From Streptomyces sp. CNH099 (GTDB lineage Bacteria; Actinomycetota; Actinomycetes; Streptomycetales; Streptomycetaceae), in contig KI911459.1 of NCBI GenBank assembly GCA_000514715.1, positions 795,399-859,398 of the forward strand: a stretch of DNA of 64,000 bases, written 5' to 3'. A program made the translations under genes and the position numbers. Shown piece by piece: positions 31,692 through 40,605 of the stretch. Positions within the stretch are counted from its first letter, which is position 1. Each line of letters starts with the position of its first letter. The notes beneath the pieces were generated by a model that saw only the letters and a program-made list of their open reading frames with translations, ran no database searches and had not been told where the DNA came from.

Positions 31692-32343
31692 CCCCGCCGG
31701 GAGCGACGAACCCCGACTCGTACGCGGTGATCACCGCCTGGGTCCGGTCCCGGGCCCCCAGCTTCGACAGCAGCGCGCTGACGTGCGACTTGACGGTCTC
31801 GGTGCCGAGCACCAGCTCCGCGGCGATCTCCGCGTTCGTCAGCCCGCGGGCGATCAGCCGCAGCACCTCGCCCTCCCGGTCGGTCAGCCGCGCCGCCGCC
31901 AGCGCGGCCCGTGCCTCCTCGTTGGCGTGCCCGGCGGCCAGCGACCGCAGCGCGGCCGGGAACAGCAGCGACTCGCCCTCGGCGACCAGCCGCACCGCGT
32001 GCACGATCTCGGCCGGCCGGGCGCGCTTGAGCAGGAAGCCGTCGGCGCCGGCCCGCAGCGCCCCGTACACGTACCGGTCCTCCTCGAAGGTGGTCACGAC
32101 GAGGATCTTCGGCGGCGGGGCGAAGGCGCGGAGCACCGCGCGGGTGGCTTCGATGCCGTCCATCAGCGGCATCCGTACGTCCATCGCGACGACGTCCGGC
32201 GCCAGCCGCCGCACCAGCGGGATCACCGCTGCGCCGTCGGCCGCCTCGCCGACGACCTCGATGTCCGGCTGCGCCGCCAGAATCGCCCGGAGGCCGACGC
32301 GGACCAGGGCGTCGTCGTCGACGAGGAGGACGGAGACGGGCAC
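31684..32343 (-). CDS. NarL/LuxR-type response regulator
   Basis: The 219-residue regulator has a receiver domain with acidic pocket DDD at 9-11, phospho-acceptor Asp55 (VVAMDVRMP), the switch TTF and Lys in FLLKRARP. A LuxR HTH follows (about 150-212: LTDREGEVLRLIARGLTNAEIAAEL, VKSHVSALLSKL). It lies 4 bp after the histidine kinase gene, and the pair faces an ABC exporter operon. Probably activates or represses that exporter on drug or envelope stress. Confidence 0.92.
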   Translation of the reverse strand: MPVSVLLVDDDALVRVGLRAILAAQPDIEVVGEAADGAAVIPLVRRLAPDVVAMDVRMPLMDGIEATRAVLRAFAPPPKILVVTTFEEDRYVYGALRAGADGFLLKRARPAEIVHAVRLVAEGESLLFPAALRSLAAGHANEEARAALAAARLTDREGEVLRLIARGLTNAEIAAELVLGTETVKSHVSALLSKLGARDRTQAVITAYESGFVAPGGAG

Positions 32344-32347
32344 GCCG

Positions 32348-33646
32348 TCACTGTATCGGCAGCGTGACCCGCACCCTCCACTCGCCGTCGCACGGCCCCG
32401 CGAGGGCCTCGCCGCCGAGCAGCGCGGCGCGCTCGCGGATGCCGCGCAGCCCGCTGCCGCCGGGCCCGGAGTCCGGCGCCGGCGCCACCGCCTCGCCGCC
32501 CGTGCGCCGCGCTGCCGCCTGCGCGGGCAGTGTGTTGCGCACCTGCAGCTCCAGCCCGGAGGCCGAGGCCGCGATGCGGACCGTGACCGGCACCGGACCC
32601 GCGTGCCGCAGCACGTTCGTCAGGCACTCCTGCACGATGCGGTAGCCCTCCCGCGACACCGGCCCCGGCACCCTCTCCAGCGGCCCCTCGATCTCCGCGC
32701 TGATCGCCGCGCCGGCGCCGCGCGCGGAGGCCACCAGCCGCTCCGCCTCGGCCAGCCCCGGTCGCCGGGACGGCGGCGCGGCGTCCTGCCGCAGCAGCCG
32801 CAGCACCCGCTCCAGGTCCTCCAGCGCCTCCCGGCCGGTGTCCTCGATCGCGGCCAGTGCCCGCTCGGTGAACTCCGGCGACCCCGCCGCCCGGGCGGCC
32901 CCCGCCTGCACCACGGCGACGGTCAGCGCGTGCCCGATGGTGTCGTGCAGCTCGCGGGCGAGCCGGTTGTGCTCCAGCAGCCGTTCGGTGCGCTCCTCCA
33001 GAGCGGCCAGCCGCTCGGCGGCCGACGGGCCGAGCAGCCGGGGCGCCAGCGCCGCGATCAGCGAGCCGGAGGCCCGGACGACCGTCAGTACGGCCGCCAC
33101 CGCGACCGGGACGAGCAGCGGGTACCACCCGTGCCACTTGCCCGGGAGCGGCATGACCTCCGAGTCGAACTGCCGCCACTGGGACGCGGAGGCCAGCGCC
33201 ACGGTGAGGAAGATCCCCTGAAAGACGAGCATGGCGGCCAGGAACCCCAGCCACATCCGCAGCACCAGCCAGACGAAGACCCGGCCGCGGTCGACCCACG
33301 AGCCGGCCGGCGTGTCCGCGAGCCCCGGTTCCCGCTGCCCGTCCCGGGCGTGCGGCCCCGGGAACAGCAGCAGCCGGGCCTGCATCGTCTCCAGCACCCG
33401 GGTGGCCGGGACGATGGCGGCCACGGCGAGCAGCGGCACCGGGGCGAGGACGAGGAAGCCGTAGCCGAGCACGGGCGGCAGGTCGTCCGGCCCCAGGACG
33501 AACGCACCCAGCATGGCCAGCGCCGCGGCGATCAACAGGTGCAGCCACCGCGTGTACGTCGCCGCCTGCAGCACCGGCCGCAGCCCGCGGGGCAGGGACG
33601 TCAGGACCGGGGGGCCGCCCCGGGAAGCGTGTGGCACGCCGTCCAT
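32348..33646 (-). CDS. Sensor histidine kinase (HisKA_3 type)
   Basis: The 432-residue kinase has four to five membrane spans in the first 200 residues, a HisKA_3 dimerisation helix with phospho-acceptor His234 (RELHDTIGHALT), and an HATPase domain with NVLRHA (N box) and GPGGSGLRGIRERAALLGG (G box). The ATG at 33646 starts MDGVPHASRG; the frame upstream is antisense to the exporter. With the response regulator it forms a two-component pair of the type that often controls a neighbouring ABC exporter. Confidence 0.9.
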   Translation of the reverse strand: MDGVPHASRGGPPVLTSLPRGLRPVLQAATYTRWLHLLIAAALAMLGAFVLGPDDLPPVLGYGFLVLAPVPLLAVAAIVPATRVLETMQARLLLFPGPHARDGQREPGLADTPAGSWVDRGRVFVWLVLRMWLGFLAAMLVFQGIFLTVALASASQWRQFDSEVMPLPGKWHGWYPLLVPVAVAAVLTVVRASGSLIAALAPRLLGPSAAERLAALEERTERLLEHNRLARELHDTIGHALTVAVVQAGAARAAGSPEFTERALAAIEDTGREALEDLERVLRLLRQDAAPPSRRPGLAEAERLVASARGAGAAISAEIEGPLERVPGPVSREGYRIVQECLTNVLRHAGPVPVTVRIAASASGLELQVRNTLPAQAAARRTGGEAVAPAPDSGPGGSGLRGIRERAALLGGEALAGPCDGEWRVRVTLPIQ

Positions 33647-33671
33647 CGTGCCAGCGCCCTCCGGCGGGCGG

Positions 33672-33712
33672 CTCCCCCGCGCGGGGGAGGGCGAACCCGC
33701 GCGCGGGGGAGG
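33672..33712. promoter_or_regulatory. Palindrome and spaced direct repeat between kinase and ABC exporter
   Basis: CTCCCCCGC-GCGGGGGAG (33672-33689) is a perfect 18-bp palindrome. CGCGCGGGGGAGG occurs at 33678-33690 and again at 33700-33712, 22 bp apart, about two helical turns. This pattern in the 99-bp divergent promoter suits a dimeric response-regulator binding site, presumably for the adjacent regulator. Confidence 0.5.
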
Positions 33713-33745
33713 CCCGGCACCGCCCCGACCGGCAGCGTTGTCCGT

Positions 33746-34489
33746 ATGACAGCAGCAACAGCGATCGAGGTCCGCGACCTGACCAAGATCTACGGGGACG
33801 TCCGGGCGGTCGACGCCCTGACCTTCACCGTCCGGCCGGGCCGCGTTACCGGCTTCCTCGGCCCCAACGGCGCCGGCAAGTCCACCACCATGCGCCTCGT
33901 CCTCGGCCTGGACCGGGCCACCTCCGGCACCGCCACCGTCGGCGGCCGGCCGTACCCGGAGCTGACCGAGCCGCTCCGGCACGTCGGCGCCCTGCTCGAC
34001 GCGCAGGCCGCCCACGGCTCCCGCACCGGCCGCGCCCACCTGCGCGCCCTGGCCGCGAGCAACGGGCTGCCGGACGCCCGCGTCACCGAGGTGCTGCGGC
34101 TGGCCGGGATCGAGTCCGCCGCGGGCCGGCGGGTACGGACGTACTCGCTCGGTATGCGCCAGCGCCTCGGCATCGCCGCCGCGCTGCTCGGCGACCCGCC
34201 GGTGCTGCTGCTGGACGAACCGTCGAACGGGCTCGACCCCGAGGGCATCGTGTGGATCCGCGGGCTGCTGCGCCGACTGGCCGGCGAGGGCCGCACCGTG
34301 CTCGTCTCCAGCCATCTGATGGCGGAGACCGCCGCGTTCGCCGACCACCTCGTGGTGCTCGGCCGCGGCCGGCTGCTCGCCGACTCCCCGCTGGCGGAGT
34401 TCGTCGGGGGCAGGGCCGACCTGGAGGAGGCGTACCTCCGGCTGACCGCCTCCGCGGCGGAGTTCACCAGCGGGACCGAGGAGGCCTGA
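33746..34489 (+). CDS. ABC transporter ATP-binding protein (drug/bacteriocin export type)
   Basis: The 247-residue ATPase has Walker A GPNGAGKST at 39-47, the signature YSLGMRQRLGIA, Walker B LLLDEPSNGLDPEG and the switch His in SSHLMAE. The LGMRQRL signature and size match the CcmA/BcrA-like group that pairs with ABC-2 permeases. It starts ATG 33746, lies 4 bp before the permease gene, and faces the two-component system that probably controls it. Confidence 0.93.
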   Translation: MTAATAIEVRDLTKIYGDVRAVDALTFTVRPGRVTGFLGPNGAGKSTTMRLVLGLDRATSGTATVGGRPYPELTEPLRHVGALLDAQAAHGSRTGRAHLRALAASNGLPDARVTEVLRLAGIESAAGRRVRTYSLGMRQRLGIAAALLGDPPVLLLDEPSNGLDPEGIVWIRGLLRRLAGEGRTVLVSSHLMAETAAFADHLVVLGRGRLLADSPLAEFVGGRADLEEAYLRLTASAAEFTSGTEEA

Positions 34490-34493
34490 GACG

Positions 34494-35234
34494 ATGACCG
34501 CCACCGCCGTACTCCGCGCCGAGTGGATCAAGATCACCACGCTGCGCGGCACCGTCTGGTCGCTGGCCTGCGTGTTCCTGGTCACCGCCGGCTTCGGGAT
34601 CCTCGCCAGCACTGCCCAGGGCGGCGCCGAGAACCTCAACGGCGACTTCGACCCGCTGTTCTCCGTCCTCACGGGAGTCGGCCCCGGCCAGATCGCCGCG
34701 ATCGTCTTCGGCACGCTTGCGGTGTCGTCCGAGTACCAGAGCGGGCTGATCCGCGCCACGCTGGCCGCCGTGCCGCGGCGCGGGCTCCTCTACGCCGCCA
34801 AGCTCGCCCACGTCGCCGGGCTCACCCTCGCCGTCGGGCTGCCGACGACCCTTCTGTCGTTCCTGGCCGGCGGCGCCGCGCTCGGCGACCGGGCGCTGGG
34901 GCTGGGCGACGACGGCGCGCTCCTCGGCGTCGTGGGCGGCGCCGGCTACCTCACGCTCATGGCGCTGCTCGCCGCCGGGCTCGCCGCCGTGCTGCGCAGC
35001 GGCGTCGCCGTCCTGGGCATCCTGATCCCGTTCGTGCTGGTGGTGTCCATGGTGCTGGGCGTCGGATCGTCGGCGGGCGTCGCCGACTACCTGCCGGACC
35101 GCGCCGGGCAGCAGGTGCTCTTCGCCGACCCGCCCACCGACGTCCCGCCGCTGGCCGGCCTGGGCGTCACCGCGCTCTGGGCGGGCGCGGCGGTGCTGGC
35201 CGGCTGGTGGACGCTGCGGCGGCGGGACGCTTGA
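34494..35234 (+). CDS. ABC-2 type permease
   Basis: The 246-residue membrane protein has six hydrophobic segments and the opening VLRAEWIKITTLRGTVWSL found in streptomycete ABC-2 permeases. A large loop after the first span contains SSEYQSGLIRATLAAVPRRG. With the ATPase upstream it forms an exporter, likely homodimeric. Substrate unknown; an antibiotic or lipid is plausible from the two-component partner. Confidence 0.88.
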   Translation: MTATAVLRAEWIKITTLRGTVWSLACVFLVTAGFGILASTAQGGAENLNGDFDPLFSVLTGVGPGQIAAIVFGTLAVSSEYQSGLIRATLAAVPRRGLLYAAKLAHVAGLTLAVGLPTTLLSFLAGGAALGDRALGLGDDGALLGVVGGAGYLTLMALLAAGLAAVLRSGVAVLGILIPFVLVVSMVLGVGSSAGVADYLPDRAGQQVLFADPPTDVPPLAGLGVTALWAGAAVLAGWWTLRRRDA

Positions 35235-35288
35235 GCGACCGGGTGCCGCGGGCCGGGCCGCCGTGCCGCCACGTGCCCGGGGCGGGCG

Positions 35289-36728
35289 TCACAGGATCGC
35301 CCCGGGCGCGTACCCCGCCGCCTCCGGGTGCCGCTTGACGACCTCCTCGACGCGCGCCGCCACCGCCGCCACCTGGTCCTCCGCCGCGCCGGTGAACGAC
35401 AGCCGGTCGGCCAGCAGCCCCTCCAGCCGGTCCCGGTCCAGCGGGATGCGGTCGTCGGCGGCGAGCCTGTCGAGGAGTTCGTTGCGCTCGGCGCCGCGCT
35501 CGCGCATCGCCAGCGCCGCGGCGACCGCGTGCTCCTTGACGGCCTCGTGCGCCTCCTCCCGGCCGACCCCGGCCCGTACCGCCGCCATCAGCACCTTCGT
35601 GGTGGCCAGGAACGGCAGGTAGCGGTCCAGCTCGCGGGCGATGACCGCCGGGAAGGCGCCGAACTCGTCCAGCACCGTCAGGAACGTCTCCAGCAGGCCG
35701 TCGAGCGCGAAGAACGCGTCCGGCAGTGCCACGCGGCGCACCACCGAGCAGGACACGTCGCCCTCGTTCCAGGTGTCGCCCGCCAGCTCGGCGGTCATCG
35801 ACGCGTACCCGCGCAGGACGACCGCCAGGCCGTTCACGCGCTCGCAGGAGCGGGTGTTCATCTTGTGCGGCATCGCGGACGAGCCGACCTGGCCCGCCTG
35901 GAACCCCTCGGTGACCAGCTCGTGCCCGGCCATCAGCCGGATCGTCTTCGCCAGCGACGAAGGCGCGGCGGCGACCTGCACCAGCGCCGCCACCACGTCG
36001 TAGTCCAGCGAGCGCGGGTAGACCTGGCCGACGGAGGTGAGGGCGCGGGCGAAGCCCAGGTGGCCGGCCACCCGGCGCTCCAGCTCCGCCAGCCTCGCGG
36101 CGCCCTCCCGCCCGCCGCCGAGCAGGTCGAGCATGTCCTGCGCGGTGCCGACCGGGCCCTTGATGCCGCGCAGCGGGTAGCGCGCGAGGAGGTCCTCGAC
36201 GCGGCCGTACGCGCTCAGCAGCTCGTCCGCGGCGGTGGCGAACCGCTTGCCCAGCGTGGTGGCCTGCGCGGCGACGTTGTGCGAGCGGCCGGCCAGCACC
36301 AGCCCGGCGTGCTCGCCGGCCAGCCGGCCCAGCCGCGCCAGCACCGCGACCGTGCGGTCGCGCACCAGCTCCAGGGACTGCCGCACCTGCAGCTGCTCCA
36401 CGTTCTCGGTCAGGTCCCGGGAGGTCATCCCCTTGTGGATCTGCTCGTGCCCGGCGAGCGCGTTGAACTCCTCGATACGGGCCTTCACATCGTGCCGCGT
36501 GACCTTCTCGCGCTCGGCGACGGAGGCGAGGTCCACGTCCTCCAGCACGCGCTCGTAGTCCTCGACGGCGCCGTCGGGCACCTCGACGCCCAGGTCCCGC
36601 TGGGCACGCAGGACGGCGAGCCACAGCCGCCGCTCCAGGACGACCTTGTGCTCGGGGGACCAGAGGGCGGCCAGCTCCGCGGAGGCGTAGCGGGCGGCCA
36701 GGACGTTGGGGATGCGCGCCTTGTTCAC
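35289..36728 (-). CDS. purB: Adenylosuccinate lyase
   Basis: The 479-residue enzyme of the fumarase/aspartase superfamily carries TSRDLTENV near 102-110, GRSHNVAAQ with the catalytic His near 150, and the signature loop GSSAMPHKMN at 282-291, whose Ser is the general base. It removes fumarate from SAICAR and adenylosuccinate in purine synthesis. Length is normal for the actinobacterial form. It stands alone, as purB often does in streptomycetes. Confidence 0.95.
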   Translation of the reverse strand: MNKARIPNVLAARYASAELAALWSPEHKVVLERRLWLAVLRAQRDLGVEVPDGAVEDYERVLEDVDLASVAEREKVTRHDVKARIEEFNALAGHEQIHKGMTSRDLTENVEQLQVRQSLELVRDRTVAVLARLGRLAGEHAGLVLAGRSHNVAAQATTLGKRFATAADELLSAYGRVEDLLARYPLRGIKGPVGTAQDMLDLLGGGREGAARLAELERRVAGHLGFARALTSVGQVYPRSLDYDVVAALVQVAAAPSSLAKTIRLMAGHELVTEGFQAGQVGSSAMPHKMNTRSCERVNGLAVVLRGYASMTAELAGDTWNEGDVSCSVVRRVALPDAFFALDGLLETFLTVLDEFGAFPAVIARELDRYLPFLATTKVLMAAVRAGVGREEAHEAVKEHAVAAALAMRERGAERNELLDRLAADDRIPLDRDRLEGLLADRLSFTGAAEDQVAAVAARVEEVVKRHPEAAGYAPGAIL

Positions 36729-36803
36729 GTGGGGAGATTCTACGGGCCGGCCGGGCGGGCGGCGTACGGGCCGGGCGACGGCGCCCCCGCGCCGGGGTGT
36801 GCG

Positions 36804-37577
36804 TCAGGCGTCGTACGGCAGCAGCTCCGGCCGCTTCGGCGCGCGCCCGTCGCCGGAGGAGCGGCCGGTGAGCCGGCGGTGCACCCACGGCAGCAGGTGC
36901 GTGCGGGCGAAGCGGAGGTCTGCCTTCCGGCGGGTGAACCACGGCGGCGGCGCCGGCGGCCGCGGCAGCGGGCCCGTCCAGTCGTACTCCGTGGTGCCCC
37001 CGAGCGTCTGCCACACGGCCTCGCTGACCCGGCGGTGCCCCTCGGGCGTCAGGTGCAGCCGGTCGTCGTCCCAGAGCCGTACGTCGCTGAGCACCTCGGC
37101 GCCGTAGAGGTCCACGACCAGCGCGCCGTGTTGCGCGGCGAGGTCGTCGACGTGCGCGAACAGCTGTTCCATCCGCGGCCTGACCCGCTCCAGCACCGGG
37201 CCGTTGCGCCCCGGGCTGCGCATCAGCACCAGCTGCCGGCAGCTCGGCGCCAGCCGCTCCACCGCCTCTTCGAGCACCCCGCACACCCGGCCCATGTCGC
37301 AGCGCGGCCGGATCGCGTCGTTGAGGCCGCCGACGAAGGTGACGACGTCGGCGTCCATGGCGGCGGCGCGGTCGACCTGCTCGTCGAGGATCTGCCGGAT
37401 GAGCTTGCCGCGGACGGCCAGGTTCGCGTACCGGAAGCCGGGCCGGGCCGCCGCGAAGCGGGCCGCGAGCAGGTCCGCCCAGCCGCGGTAGGTGCCGTCG
37501 GGCAGCACATCGGACATGCCCTCGGTGAAGGAGTCGCCGACCGCGACGAAACTGGTGTATGGGGCGTTCACGTCCAT
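36804..37577 (-). CDS. SGNH/GDSL hydrolase
   Basis: The 257-residue esterase-like protein has block I GDSFTEG with Ser16, block II around VRGKLIRQ, block III GGLND at about 85-89, and block V DDRLHLTPEGHRR with the catalytic Asp and His. No signal peptide is visible, so it is cytoplasmic. SGNH enzymes of this subgroup deacylate sugars or lipids; substrate unknown. It stands 75 bp downstream of purB's start on the same strand and is probably independent. Confidence 0.88.
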   Translation of the reverse strand: MDVNAPYTSFVAVGDSFTEGMSDVLPDGTYRGWADLLAARFAAARPGFRYANLAVRGKLIRQILDEQVDRAAAMDADVVTFVGGLNDAIRPRCDMGRVCGVLEEAVERLAPSCRQLVLMRSPGRNGPVLERVRPRMEQLFAHVDDLAAQHGALVVDLYGAEVLSDVRLWDDDRLHLTPEGHRRVSEAVWQTLGGTTEYDWTGPLPRPPAPPPWFTRRKADLRFARTHLLPWVHRRLTGRSSGDGRAPKRPELLPYDA

Positions 37578-37634
37578 GGCGCCGCCGATCCTACCCGCCG
37601 CCGCGAGCGCCCCTGCCCGCGGCCGGGCCGCTCG

Positions 37635-38648
37635 TCACGACTCCCGGCCGACCAGCTCGCGGAGCACGTCCTCCATGGTCACCAGGCCCGTGACCCGGTC
37701 CTGCGCGCCGGTCACCGCCGCCAGGTGGGTGCGGCTGCGGCGCATGGCGGTCAGCACGTCGTCCAGCGGCGCGCTCGCGCGCACCCGGGCGATGCGGCGC
37801 ATGGCGGTGCGCGGGAAGGGCGTGTCCCGGTCGGCGGCGCCGAGGGCGTCCTTGACGTGCAGGTAGCCGAGGATCCGGCCGCCGTCGTCGACCACCGGGA
37901 AGCGGGAGAAGCCGGACTCGGCCGCCAGCGCCTCCAGCGCCGCCGGGGTGACGCCGACGCTTGCGGTCACCACGTGCCCGGTGGGCACCACCACGTCGCC
38001 CACCGGACGGCGGCCCAGCTCCAGCGCGTCGTGCAGCCGCTCGGCGGACCGGTCGTCGAGCAGCGCGGCCTCCGCGGAGTCCGCCACCATGCGGGACAGG
38101 TCGGCGCCGGAGAACGAGGCGGCGACCTCGTCGCGGGTCTGCACGCGCAGCAGCCGGAGCAGCGCGTTCGCGAAGGCGTTGACGGCGAAGACGACGGGGC
38201 GCAGCGCCCGGGTGAGCGCGACGAGCGGGGGGCCGAGGAGCAGCGCGGAGCGCACCGGGTCGGCCAGCGCCACGTTCTTCGGCACCATTTCGCCGAGCAG
38301 CATGTGCAGGTACGTGGCGACGGCCAGCGCGATCGCGAACGAGATCGGGTGCACCAGCCCGTGCGGCACTCCGACGGCGTCGAACAGCGGTTCCAGCAGG
38401 TGCGCGATGGCCGGCTCGGCGACGACGCCGAGGACCAGCGTGCACAGCGTGATGCCGAGCTGGGCCGACGCCATCAGCGTGGAGACGTGCTCCAGGCCCC
38501 ACAGCACGCGGCGCGCCCGGCGGTCGCCGCCCTGGGCGTACGGCTCGATCTGGCTGCGCCGCACCGAGATGAGCGCGAACTCCGCGCCCACGAAGAAGGC
38601 GTTGAGCACCAGCGTCAGCAGGCCGACGAGCAGCTGCACCGCGGTCAT
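37635..38648 (-). CDS. CNNM/CBS-domain membrane protein (hemolysin family)
   Basis: The 337-residue protein has a CNNM (DUF21) membrane domain of three to four spans (about 1-165, with the GEMVPKNVALADP motif near 118) and a CBS pair (about 200-330). It lacks the CorC/HlyC tail present in its neighbour. The family is linked to Mg2+/Co2+ export. Its start overlaps the stop of the larger paralog (38645-38648), so both are co-translated and may form a heteromer. Confidence 0.88.
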   Translation of the reverse strand: MTAVQLLVGLLTLVLNAFFVGAEFALISVRRSQIEPYAQGGDRRARRVLWGLEHVSTLMASAQLGITLCTLVLGVVAEPAIAHLLEPLFDAVGVPHGLVHPISFAIALAVATYLHMLLGEMVPKNVALADPVRSALLLGPPLVALTRALRPVVFAVNAFANALLRLLRVQTRDEVAASFSGADLSRMVADSAEAALLDDRSAERLHDALELGRRPVGDVVVPTGHVVTASVGVTPAALEALAAESGFSRFPVVDDGGRILGYLHVKDALGAADRDTPFPRTAMRRIARVRASAPLDDVLTAMRRSRTHLAAVTGAQDRVTGLVTMEDVLRELVGRES

Positions 38649-40033
38649 GCGGGCTCCCCCCTCCGCGCGGCCGCGCCGCCCCGGCCGCCGCCGTCGCCGG
38701 TGTCGTCACCGCCGCCGGGGTCCGCGCCCGGCGGCGGGGCGTGCAGCAGGACGCGCGCCGCGCGGCGCCCGGTCGCGTCCACCACGTCCAGGCGCCAGCC
38801 GCCCACGTCCAGCGTGTCCCCGTCGACGGGAATCCGGCCCAGCTCGGTGGCGACCAGCCCGGCCAGGGTCTCGTACGGGCCCTCGGGCACCCGCAGGCCG
38901 ATCTCCGCCAGCTGGTCGGGGCGCACGCCGCCGTCGGCGTCGAAGAGCATCCGCCCGTCCGGGTCCGCGCCGCTGCGCAGCAGGCCGGGCGTCTCCAGCG
39001 GGTCGTGCTCGTCCCGCACCTGGCCGATGACCTCCTCCACGACGTCCTCCATGGTGACCACGCCGGCGGTGCCGCCGTACTCGTCGATCACGACCGCCAT
39101 GGAGCGTTTGTCCGTGAGCCGGTCCATCAGCTGGTCGACGGGCAGCGTCTCGGGCACCAGCACCGGGTCCCGCAGCAGCCGGGTCAGCGGATGGCGGACG
39201 CGGCGGTCGGCGGGGATGCCGAGGACGTCCTTGACGTGCACGTAGCCGAGGACGCCGTCCAGGTTGCCGCGGTAGACGGGGAAGCGGGACAGGCCGGTGG
39301 TACGGGAGGTGTCGACGACGTCCCCGGCGGTGGCGTCCTCGTCCAGCGCGACGACCTGCATCCGCGGCGTCATGACGTTCTCCGCGGTGAGGTCCGCGAG
39401 CCCCAGGGTGCGGACGAACAGCTCGGCGGTGTCGGCCTCCAGCGAGCCCCTCTTCGCCGAGTGCCGGGCGAGCGCGGCCAGTTCCTGCGGGCTGCGCGCG
39501 GAGGCCAGTTCCTCGGCCGGCTCCAGGCCCATCAGCCGCAGCACCCGGTTGGCGGTGTTGTTCAGATGGCGGATGAACGGGCGGAAGACGGCGCTGAACG
39601 TGCGCTGGAAGGCCGAGACGCGCCTGGCCACGGCCAGCGGCCGGGAGATGGCCCAGTTCTTCGGCACCAGCTCGCCGACGACCATCAGGACGACGGTCGA
39701 CAGCGCCGTGCCCAGCACGAGGGCGACGCCGGAGACGGCCGAGCCGGGGACGGCCGCCGCTTCCAGCGGGCCGCGGAGCAGGGCGGCGATGGACGGCTCG
39801 GCGAGCATGCCGACGACCAGGTTGGTGACGGTGATGCCGAGCTGCGCGCCGGAGAGCTGGAACGTCAGGCTCCGTACGGCCTGCAGCGTCCCCGCCGCGC
39901 CGCGCTCGCCGCGGTCCACGGCCCGCTCCAGCTCGGCGCGCTCCACGGTCGTCAGCGAGAACTCGGCCGCCACGAACAGGCCGCAGGCCAGGCAGAGCGC
40001 CAGGGCCAGGGCCAGCAGCAGCACCTCGGTCAT
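38645..40033 (-). CDS. CNNM/CBS-domain membrane protein with CorC/HlyC domain
   Basis: The 462-residue protein has a CNNM membrane domain (about 1-190, with GELVPKNWAISRP near 120), two CBS domains (about 215-335, ending MAVVIDEYGGTAGVVTMEDV) and a CorC/HlyC transporter-associated domain (350-430). A Pro/Gly-rich tail follows. Such proteins act in divalent cation efflux or membrane stress. It is the first gene of a two-gene operon with a shorter paralog, a paired arrangement that is conserved in actinomycetes. Confidence 0.9.
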   Translation of the reverse strand: MTEVLLLALALALCLACGLFVAAEFSLTTVERAELERAVDRGERGAAGTLQAVRSLTFQLSGAQLGITVTNLVVGMLAEPSIAALLRGPLEAAAVPGSAVSGVALVLGTALSTVVLMVVGELVPKNWAISRPLAVARRVSAFQRTFSAVFRPFIRHLNNTANRVLRLMGLEPAEELASARSPQELAALARHSAKRGSLEADTAELFVRTLGLADLTAENVMTPRMQVVALDEDATAGDVVDTSRTTGLSRFPVYRGNLDGVLGYVHVKDVLGIPADRRVRHPLTRLLRDPVLVPETLPVDQLMDRLTDKRSMAVVIDEYGGTAGVVTMEDVVEEVIGQVRDEHDPLETPGLLRSGADPDGRMLFDADGGVRPDQLAEIGLRVPEGPYETLAGLVATELGRIPVDGDTLDVGGWRLDVVDATGRRAARVLLHAPPPGADPGGGDDTGDGGGRGGAAARRGEPA

Positions 40034-40098
40034 CGGGTCACCTCCGTCCCATGATCACGCAGCGGCGCGGCGGTCGCGCGGCGACCGCGGGTCGGCGG

Positions 40099-40527
40099 TC
40101 AGCCGGCCGCGAGCGGCTTGACCCAGCGTCTCCACTGCTCCTGGCGCCCGTAGCCGCCCGCCTGCCAGGCGTGGTGCGCCCGCTCGTTGCGGTCCAGCAC
40201 CATCGCGTCCGCCCGCCGGCCGCCGAGGGCGGCGAACCGCCGCTCCGCCGCCGCCAGCAGCGCGGTGCCGATGCCGCGGCGCCGGTGCCCGGGGTGCACG
40301 GCGAGCCGGTACAGGTGGCAGCGCCAGCCGTCGAACCCGGCGATGACGGTGCCCGCCAGCTCGCCGTCGCGCTCGGCCAGCAGCAGCGCGCCGGGGTCGC
40401 GCGCCAGCAGCCCCGTGACGCCGGCCTCGTCGTCGCTGACGGACGTGCCTTCCGCCGCCTCTTTCCAGAACGCCAGCACCGCCGGCACGTCCCCGGGCTC
40501 CGCGGCCCGGATGTGGAGACTGTCCAT
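40099..40527 (-). CDS. GNAT family N-acetyltransferase
   Basis: The 142-residue single-domain GNAT shows HIRAAEPGDVPAVLAFW at the start, the strand-4 region CHLYRLAVHPGHRRRGIGTALLAAAERRF with the acetyl-CoA loop RRRGIGTA, and a C-terminal AHHAWQAGGYGRQ. Start ATG 40527 (MDSLHIRA) is preferred to 40536 or further upstream because the family usually begins close to this strand. Substrate unknown. Confidence 0.85.
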   Translation of the reverse strand: MDSLHIRAAEPGDVPAVLAFWKEAAEGTSVSDDEAGVTGLLARDPGALLLAERDGELAGTVIAGFDGWRCHLYRLAVHPGHRRRGIGTALLAAAERRFAALGGRRADAMVLDRNERAHHAWQAGGYGRQEQWRRWVKPLAAG

Positions 40528-40605
40528 GCCCGGCATCCCATCACCGGCCCGCCGCCCGCGTCGACCCGATTCCGCCAGCCCCGGGTGCACCCGGGGCCGG
40601 CACGG

